From Pleurotus ostreatus/Saccharomyces cerevisiae fusant (taxonomy: Eukaryota > Opisthokonta), in the NCBI GenBank assembly GCA_024196135.1, contig JAMQCK010000786.1, positions 1 through 15,840 of the forward strand: a DNA stretch of 15,840 nucleotides, written 5' to 3'. Shown here one piece after another: positions 10,001-15,840 of the stretch. The notes beneath the pieces are model-generated. The model did no database searches. It saw only the letters and a list, made by a program, of their open reading frames with translations, and was not told the origin of the DNA. Numbering within the stretch: position 1 is the first letter of the stretch; the number at the start of each line of letters is the position of its first letter. The translations under genes were made by a program, and so were the position numbers.

Positions 10001-10670
10001 CATCGCGGACAAGGAGAAGAAGTCGTCGAGCTACAAGGAGGGCAAACTGGACGCGCTCTCGGACGAGAAGGTGTACAAGATGAAGAAGTTCTCGCGCGAC
10101 TACATTGCCAAGGTCATGCGCAAGTACCAGGAGAAGGAGAAGGGAAAGGCTGCGCGACGGCCTGCTGGGGACGACGCGGCTTCGGCGTCAGCCACGCCCG
10201 GCGCGTCTACGTCCGGAGCGACGTCGTCGGCTGCGCTGGACACGCCTGAGATGGAGATGACGGTCGAGGAGGCGATGGATATGGAGCCGGATGCGGATGA
10301 GAAGGATGAGAAGGATGAGTCTGATTCGGACTCGGGCTCAGAGAGCGAGGATGAAGGCAAGGATGAGGAGGCGAAGGAAAGCAAGCCGAACGCGGAAGGC
10401 GACGCGACACCGGATGCGAGCGGTAACGGCACGCCAGGCAATGGCACTCCGGACGATAGCAAAGGCGGGCGAATGGACGTCGACGAAGAGCCAAAGTCCG
10501 CAATGGACGTGGACGGCAGCGAACGATTAGCGATACCCGATGTCGCGCCCTCAGACGTCGTGATGAAGGACGGGACGAGCGACGCGCTGTCGACCCCTTC
10601 ACCAATAGGAGGCTCGAGCTCAACACAGGATCCGCGGCTGCGTTCTCGATCGGTGGCTGCCAGTGCGTGA
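7077..10670 (+). CDS. SET2: SET2 histone H3 lysine-36 methyltransferase (11 exons)
   Basis: Exons 7077-7554, 7729-7840, 7943-8153, 8208-8383, 8524-8716, 8771-8875, 8928-9035, 9086-9211, 9266-9325, 9378-9938 and 9990-10670 give 936 aa. A Ser/Pro-rich N-terminus (1-110) precedes the Cys-rich AWS zinc domain (about 153-197), then SET (about 198-326) with KKGFGLRA (213-220), [11 protein letters not shown] (279-289) and [12 protein letters not shown] (315-326), and post-[11 protein letters not shown] (332-339). Middle helices include [10 protein letters not shown] and the WPLEKRNKV block. A long charged coiled coil lies at about 597-670, followed by an SRI-like domain (about 678-765) that in yeast binds the phosphorylated RNA polymerase II tail. 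An acidic, disordered tail closes it. The protein acts in the nucleus, marking transcribed chromatin. I do not see the WW domain found in yeast and human homologues. The ten introns rejoin the frame exactly at conserved motifs. Confidence 0.97.
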
Positions 10671-10862
10671 TGATTGCGAGTCGTCGACATCGCGTGCAGG
10701 GACTTATTCCGCCCTACTTTATTCGTTGTAACTAACCTTCGCTTTCGATGCTGTCGCACAAGCTACAGATACGCAATAATCAATGCGCATAGCATGTCAA
10801 AGTACTGTACAGCTTGCCTCGAGTCCGCTACTTCTTTCCCCTCACGCTCAACTCGAGCACGT

Positions 10863-11384
10863 TCAATCCGTGAACAAAGGCCCCTCCGAGCGTACTGTAC
10901 CCGACGTGGGCGCTGCCGAAAGCTGCACACTTCCCGAGGCAATGGTCTCCAGCTCTGATCTCCACGACTTGAACTTGTTGAGGAGCGCATCCTCCCCTCT
11001 CGTGCCGCCCTCCGCCGATTCTTCGCCCTCGATGAGGTTGATGACGTCGGTGAGCGAGTGGTGCAGTTTGTCGAGGGCGCCCTTCATGACATAGGGATTC
11101 CCTGCTTGGTGCGTTGCGTCCAGGTGCTGGGGCGTGTGTCGTGCTGGGCCCGGTGAGGGGTCGGATTTGGGGTAAACCTGAGGGAAGATGTGAGCGTTCC
11201 GTAGAGGCCTACTCGACAAGGTGTAAAGCATACCTGCCCTGGGTTCTCTCGCGTCGGTGAAGGGGGGATCGCAGGTGGACCAGGAGAGGGGATTTCCTGA
11301 GGGAATTTCGCGTCCGCTTCAATTGAAGGTCAGTGACAATGGGAGTTGGAGGAATGGGTAGTGCCTACATTCGCCGAGAGACAT
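10863..11384 (-). CDS. Small conserved-looking hypothetical protein (3 exons)
   Basis: On the minus strand: exons 11384-11369, 11316-11234 and 11177-10863, giving 137 aa. The first exon is only 16 nt (MSLGE plus one base). Intron 1 (52 nt) has a GTAGGC donor and CTGAC branch; its acceptor is a less usual AAG. Intron 2 (56 nt) has GTATGC and CTCAG. Residues 10-60 are Pro/Ser-rich and probably disordered. Residues 63-110 form an amphipathic helical stretch (VMKGALDKLHHSLTDVINL, then LLNKFKSWRSELETIAS) with a short acidic Gly-rich loop between. The tail is Ser/Gly-rich. I do not recognise the family. The stop lies 192 bp from the SET2 stop, tail to tail. Size and layout would fit a small subunit of a larger complex, but that is a guess. 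The first two exons rest on splice signals alone. Confidence 0.6.
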
Positions 11385-11490
11385 TGATACAACGGTATGC
11401 GAGGAGTGTAGCGAGCTCCGTATTCTGAGAATGGGAGTTGAGAAGAACAATGGAAAGCCGTCAATTCACATCCATGACCTTTATACGCTC

Positions 11491-11517
11491 GACGTCATGC
11501 CGCGGGGGACTGACGTC
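11491..11517. promoter_or_regulatory. Pair of CRE/ATF-like motifs
   Basis: GACGTCA at 11491-11497 and TGACGTC at 11511-11517 are each seven of the eight bases of the ATF/CREB palindrome TGACGTCA, and together they are 20 bp apart centre to centre. They lie 107-133 bp upstream of the minus-strand 137-aa gene. bZIP factors bind such sites in fungi; binding here is inferred from sequence only. Confidence 0.35.
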
Positions 11518-11673
11518 GATTACGACCTCCTTCAAGTCAGGCCGGACTCCCTAGCTCGCGTGAAATATGCTGCAGTGACCATTGCGAATTTGAGATGCTG
11601 CCTTTCTGCTAGAAGATGCGAATGAAGAGGATTGAGCAAGCCAACGGTCAAAACGGTGCCCATTGTTTTAAAA

Positions 11674-11679
11674 CACGTG
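11674..11679. promoter_or_regulatory. E-box (CACGTG)
   Basis: A CACGTG palindrome in the context ACACGTGAC, next to a TTTTAAAA tract. Such sites are bound by bHLH factors (Cbf1, USF type) in fungi. It lies about 290 bp from the minus-strand start and 410 bp from the RING-CH start, so either gene could be its target. A six-base match may be chance. Confidence 0.3.
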
Positions 11680-11862
11680 ACCTACAATAACTGCCTTTTC
11701 GGGACTTGCAGTGCTATTGAATGTCTCTATCAGTATTTGTTCAGAAAAGTCTGATGACGAAGGGTTCTATGAGTGGATACACGATATTTCCTGGAGAAGC
11801 AGCCTCTGGCAAGCTCATATTATATCGAGGGACTGCCAGTGCCAGTGGAAAAACGCCAGTAA

Positions 11863-12036
11863 ACAATTGACGAGGCAAACACATCCATGGACGACATATG
11901 GGACATGTACAGCGTCCTGCTACTTTCCGAGAAATTCGAGATGGAGCAAGTCGCCAAGGTCGCCAGCCACGCTCTCGCGCGCGCCCGCGCTCTTAACGAC
12001 GTCCTGAGAATAAGCCTCCACGTCAGGCACAGGATG
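11863..12036 (+). pseudogene. Possible BTB/POZ-domain remnant
   Basis: An open stretch after a stop at 11860 reads MDDIWDMYSVLLLSEKFEM at 11887, then a helix containing VAKVASHALARA. Third codon positions are clearly G/C-rich, like real genes here. The pattern resembles the helical C-terminal part of Agaricomycete BTB proteins (a Trp, then 'vLxLSxkFxmxxvxxvA'). The first half of the domain is not found in any frame upstream, where the DNA is AT-richer, and the frame runs into the RING-CH gene start. It could be a relic, a coding-like 5' leader or chance. Low confidence. Confidence 0.22.
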
Positions 12037-12091
12037 GCAGACGGTGCCGATGATGGCACATCACTTTGTCCCCAACCTTCATGTACCTACC

Positions 12092-13857
12092 ATGAGCGAC
12101 CGACCTCCAACGGTGAACGACCTCAGGGTAGGTTTATCTGTACTGCCATGGAGCGGCGCCTCAACGATGCTCTAGGTCAAGCTCTGCTTCATATGCCGGG
12201 AGGAGGAAACATACGACCGTGAGCCCATGAAAAGATGGAGGGAAGGAACACACTGACCCTTCTGTAGAGCCAGAGGATCCCCCGCGCGCCTGGTGCCATC
12301 CTTGCAAGTGCACTCTCGTTGCACATGAGTCGTGCTTGCTGCAATGGATCCAGTCCGCGGACCGCAAGCAGAATGCGACGTCCTGCAGGCAATGCGGCGA
12401 GCCGTACCGCATCATCAGCGACAACCCCCCTCTCCTCAAAGTCCTGTCGGCGGGAAATACGGCCTTCCAGCTGCTAGGAAGGAGCTTTACGATCTTCTTC
12501 ATGGCTGGAGTCGGCGGCACGATCATGCACAGTGCGTTTAGTCGATTAAGCACGCTGCCCGATTGCTAACCTCGCACAGGAGTGTACCAGCTGCTCACAA
12601 GATACGGCCAGTTCGCATTCCGAGAGATGTTTGGTGACGAGTACGTTACCCCCAACTGCATTCTCGCATTCACTCACCCACGCTCAGAATGTACGACCTC
12701 ATCCTCACTGACGACAAGCGCAAGTGGCCCGTCACCGCCTTCATCCTCCTCCCCTCCCTCCCCCTCAGTCTCATCTCCGCCCGCCTCTCCCCAGGCTACT
12801 CCCCCGCGCTCTTCACTCTCCTGTCCTACTGGCCCGTCGTCCCCTCCATCGCCGCCCGCCAGTCCTTCATCAGCGGTCTCATCGACCAGGAGATCAGCGA
12901 GCCGCCCACCGCCTTCCGCCGTGCGACGCTCCCGCTGTGGCCACCCTCGCCCGTGCTCGTTGGCCTCGGTGGCATTCCGCTCGTCCAGCGGTTGTACGGG
13001 CGCTTGTTCCGCCGCTTCAAGTATTGGGTGCTAGACGTGCCGCCGCCTGCGCCTACCACGAACGCCCGCGGCGGCGCGGACGACTTCGTGTGGCGCGTGA
13101 ACGAGGGCTTCGGGGAGGTCAACTTCCGCATTCGCGCGCTGCGGGAGCCCGCTGGGAATGAGGAGGAGGACGCCAACCCTGCCGCGGACCAGCCTCCGGT
13201 CCTGGCACCGCAGGACGCCAACGTCCTCGCCGCCGCCGAAGAGCGCATCCGCAAGAATGCCTCGAGCCTCGGGCGCAGCGTAGGCGGAGCACTGTTGGCA
13301 CCCACTATCGCGCGTGTGATGGGCCAGCTGCTTTTGAAGGTGGCCAGACATTCGAGATTACTTCGCGCGTTCTTGGGTATCCGGCCGCCGCTGGATCGGA
13401 AGCTGGCGTCAATCATGGACTATGCACCGTATACGGCGGGGTCTGCCAACTGGCGGGCGGTGGTGGCGTATCTGGTGCGCGGGGCTTGGAGCTGGTCGGA
13501 GGCTGATCCTGTGTGGTGAGTTGGATTCAATGCTCGCCCTTGATCTCAAACTGAGCACCTCTAACCCTCAGGTGGCGAAACGCGATCGGTTTCGGTATCT
13601 TCGTCGTTGTGCGTTTCTATCCTTGCGACCTTGATCTTCCGCTCGTCTAACTACTTGTACAGGCCAAAGACTGCCTCGAACTACTGCACCTCTACCTCAC
13701 CAAGCGCGAACTCGAGACGCGCACGGTGATGGACAGGGATTTTTCGGGCATCGACCCCAAGGAGTTGGACCTTATTCATCCTGTGCAACCTTCGGGCTCT
13801 CCAGCGCAAGCTCAGTCTTCCGCAGCGACGAACGCGCAAGAGGGCGCCCCTGCCTAA
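12092..13857 (+). CDS. RING-CH (MARCH-type) membrane E3 ubiquitin ligase (7 exons)
   Basis: Exons 12092-12127, 12176-12218, 12268-12531, 12580-12640, 12688-13515, 13572-13608 and 13663-13857 give 487 aa. The start MSDRPPTVNDLR is in the only frame that splices in phase into the RING. The zinc ligands are Cys16/Cys19, Cys39/Cys41, His46/Cys49 and Cys66/Cys69 (C4HC3). Such domains recruit an E2 and ubiquitinate targets at membranes. Hydrophobic segments follow: LGRSFTIFFMAGVGGTIM near 100-117, WPVTAFILLPSLPLSLI and ALFTLLSYWPVVPSIAA in exon 5, and a C-terminal one around GFGIFVV. A polar Ala-rich tail ends the protein. The layout of an N-terminal RING-CH plus several membrane spans is like MARCH5 of mitochondria, but location cannot be read from the sequence. 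The CxC to His gap is four residues instead of seven. Introns are 47-56 nt, several with CTAAC branch points. Confidence 0.88.
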
Positions 13858-14429
13858 TCAGAATAATCGCGACCTTCACATACGCTACTGTACCAATGAA
13901 ATGCACCCTTCACTCTTCATCTAAACGGCCAATTTATCCCCGAGTATGCCCTGCATTGTATCCCAGGAAGGCCACTGTACACGCTTAATGTACACGTTCG
14001 ATTTCACAGCAAGCGCTGGGAGGTCCTGCGGACGTCCGGGCATCGTCAAGCGTATTCAGTACTTTCTCCATAAGGCAATGATTAGCACATCACATATTTT
14101 GCTTCCGCCGTGATGAGAAGCTGCCATCCGGGGCAAGACGCGAATTGTTTTCTCAAAGCCTTGGGTGCCGGGCGGGCGCTCTTGATGTCATATGTTGGGA
14201 CTAGGCAGCCTCCGATGTATGGAGAGGCCAGCGTCTCCTGCTCGTTTGATCGGTGGAGAGGCCATATCGCCGCCATGATTTTGTCCTCGCGCGCCATGAT
14301 TCCATCCAATCAAAGCATGTCAATTGTCTATCCAGAATTCTATGTGCTTGATTCCTTCCGTGCCCGTGGTCCATTACCTCCAAATCCACCAGTCTCCGCT
14401 CAGAACTCAACCCGCGCCACCGGCTACCC
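13858..14429. other. 3' intergenic region between convergent genes
   Basis: About 570 bp between the stop of the RING-CH gene (+) and the stop of the unrecognised minus-strand gene. Short frames exist on both strands but none has a motif or codon bias I trust. It should hold both 3' UTRs. A small direct repeat is listed separately; otherwise I see nothing. Confidence 0.5.
13976..13996. repeat. Short direct repeat TGTACACG x2
   Basis: Two copies of TGTACACG at 13976-13983 and 13989-13996, separated by CTTAA. It lies 119 bp after the RING-CH stop codon, within the likely 3' UTR. TGTA cores resemble Pumilio-type recognition (UGUA), though the rest of the unit does not match the usual UGUANAUA. 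Confidence 0.4.
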
Positions 14430-15807
14430 TTACTGACCAACCAAATGCAACGAACGCGGCGCCTTCTGCCCACCCTTCCCCGTGCAGAAAATCCCGAAGC
14501 GCTGCGGTCGAGGGCGCCATATCGGCTCATGATCATCCTTGGACTCACTCTCCTTGTCTCCAGTCCTCTGACTCCCCCTAAACCCAGACCCATTCCCACT
14601 CCTCGCACCCTGCCCGCCGTCGCCGCCGTCGCCATCCGATTGATCTTCGTGGCCGAAATCGAATAGCGCGTTTCGACGACCCGCCATCGACAACGGGTTA
14701 TAGCGCGCGCTCGTCGGCGACTTGTCCTCGGAACTGATGGACACCGCCCCGGAGCGCTTGTGCTTCGAACGGCGTCTCTGCTCGCCGGGCTTGGGCGTGA
14801 TGAGCTTGACGAGGCGCTGCATGACTGATGGCGCTGAGGGCTCAACGGGGGCGGTGTGGCGTGATGAAGAAGAGGCGGGTCTTGGAGCAGCGAGTAGGGA
14901 CTTTGCGATAGCTAAGGGATCTGGCGCGGCAGATGGGTGCGTCGAGGACGGATGCGCAGAGCACGGCGCCTTGCGTGCATCTTGTGAGGCGGCAGTCGGA
15001 GCCTGCTCTAAGCTCTGTTTCGCTGAAGACGGAACGTCAGCGGGGGTATTTGAGTGACGGGAGGTGCGGAGTAATGACTGGATCATGACCGGCAGTGTAA
15101 AAACAATCACTCACGCCTTGATATCAACCTGTACGATGCTTTGCACGGCCCCGGGGGGATGGCGCACGCATCAATGTCCCAGAAGCCACTGCCTTGAGGT
15201 GGCTGACGTCGAGGAAGACCCACGGGGCCGGCGATAGCGAACGGTGTGAGGAGGAGGGAGAGGCGTTCTGTGTGGTTGTTAGAAGGTGGCGGTGGTAAGT
15301 ATGAGTGGATACCCGAGGGTAAATGGGTGGCTGCTTACCTCGTTGGTCGGCGTCAAAGACGTGTCGGCGCTGATATAACGGCCACAGCAAATCGAAGTAT
15401 ACCCGCTTGTGGCTGTACACACATGGGAGGCAGCCGACGAAGGGGCTGAGGTCGATGTCCTCGCCGCGCAGGTACCTGTGTGCCATCTACAAGAAGTTAG
15501 TTATCTATCCTTCATACCCACATATACTTTGTTGTGCTACTTACGCTGTAGCAAATCAAAATCTGCAGAGAAACAACATCAACACGAGCGAACTTGTGAG
15601 GCAACGACGGCTGCCACCCACCTTGCGACCGCATCGCCCGAGCTCGAAATCGTCGAGACGTGCCCATGTGGCGAGCAGAGCGGCAGCACTCAGGAAAGTG
15701 GTGCGCTTCTGCAGCTTGTCGCACAGCACGCGCATTTGCTGGGCGCTGCCGAAATCTACTGGCACGGCCGAGGACCTTGCGGTCGAACGCGACACTGGGG
15801 AGGTCAT
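14430..15807 (-). CDS. Unrecognised protein with disordered C-terminus (5 exons; 5' end may lie outside the window)
   Basis: On the minus strand: exons 15807-15622, 15562-15545, 15486-15339, 15267-15115 and 15022-14430, giving 365 aa from the ATG at 15807. The frame is open upstream to the window edge, so a longer N-terminus is possible. Residues 20-60 look helical (QQMRVLCDKLQKRTTFLSAA onward). Exon 2 encodes just six residues (ILICYS). Exons 3-4 contain GEDIDLSPFVGCLP and a hydrophobic LSLLLTPFAIAGPVG. Exon 5 (about 169-365) is rich in Ser, Pro, Ala and Asp/Gly with a basic QRRRSKHKR cluster, so probably disordered, with a possible nuclear-targeting or membrane-contact basic patch. Splice signals are good (GTAAGT, CTAAC, GTGAGT, CTGAC) and phases agree throughout. 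No family recognised. Codon bias at third positions supports coding in exons 1, 3 and 5; exon 4 is the least certain. Confidence 0.6.
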
Positions 15808-15840
15808 GGACGTCGCCGAGAAGCAGCTAGGGAGCTCAGT

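Larger units (their letters stand above)
11385..12091. other. Divergent promoter region between the 137-aa gene and the RING-CH gene
   Basis: About 700 bp between divergent start codons. It is more AT-rich in the middle (about 11640-11880) than the flanking genes, with a TTTTAAAA tract at 11666. It holds paired CRE-like motifs, one E-box and a coding-like fragment resembling part of a BTB domain, each listed separately. A frame at 11431-11625 on + carries no recognisable motif. Confidence 0.5.

Noticed and set aside
10100..10759. 219-codon minus-strand frame antisense to the last SET2 exon
   Set aside because: It is the Ser/Pro-rich mirror of the acidic SET2 tail; the + frame is fixed by the SRI-like domain and splicing.
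14082..14436. Frames on both strands in the convergent 3' region
   Set aside because: They overlap one another, lack bias and motifs, and lie where two 3' UTRs are expected.
14201..14845. 214-codon minus-strand frame overlapping the right-edge gene
   Set aside because: It is an Arg/Ser-rich shadow. The other frame splices in phase to four upstream exons.
1..15840. Defence island, CRISPR array, transposon or secondary-metabolite cluster
   Set aside because: No repeat array, terminal repeats, transposase, reverse transcriptase or biosynthetic core enzyme is visible. The content is ordinary fungal genes plus a FunK1 pair.

Overview
The window looks like nuclear DNA from a GC-rich filamentous basidiomycete, most likely an Agaricomycete. 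Genes are split by many very short introns (about 47-60 nt, a few longer) with GTRNGY donors, CTNAC-type branch points and YAG acceptors. Two genes belong to the fungal-specific FunK1 kinase family, which is expanded in mushrooms and wood-rot fungi. I see no rRNA, tRNA, CRISPR array or intact transposon.

Layout, left to right: (1) a DUF1365-family membrane-anchored protein on + (75-1875), tail to tail with (2) a GNAT acetyltransferase on - (1892-2500), with only 16 bp between the stop codons. (3) Two tandem FunK1-type genes on +. The first (2987-3904) lacks the N-lobe and has an in-frame TGA exactly where the family has the Trp of its D-W-D (DFG-equivalent) motif. The second (4058-6157) is full length (659 aa) but has a degraded catalytic loop. 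(4) A 0.9-kb gap that holds one textbook intron on +, defining either a 30-residue transmembrane micro-protein or a 5' leader intron. (5) An 11-exon SET2 histone H3K36 methyltransferase on + (7077-10670, 936 aa; AWS-SET-postSET-coiled coil-SRI). (6) A small unrecognised three-exon gene on - (10863-11384, 137 aa). (7) A 0.7-kb divergent promoter region with CRE-like and E-box motifs and a possible BTB-domain remnant. (8) A seven-exon RING-CH (MARCH-type) membrane E3 ubiquitin ligase on + (12092-13857, 487 aa). (9) A five-exon unrecognised gene on - (14430-15807, 365 aa, possibly continuing past the right edge).

The genes do not form a pathway or cluster. SET2 and the RING-CH ligase are housekeeping regulators, while the FunK1 pair is the lineage-specific, evolving part. 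All exon boundaries were placed by hand from splice signals and reading-frame continuity. Those of SET2, the RING-CH ligase, the GNAT gene and the two kinases are well constrained by family motifs; those of the unrecognised genes are less so.
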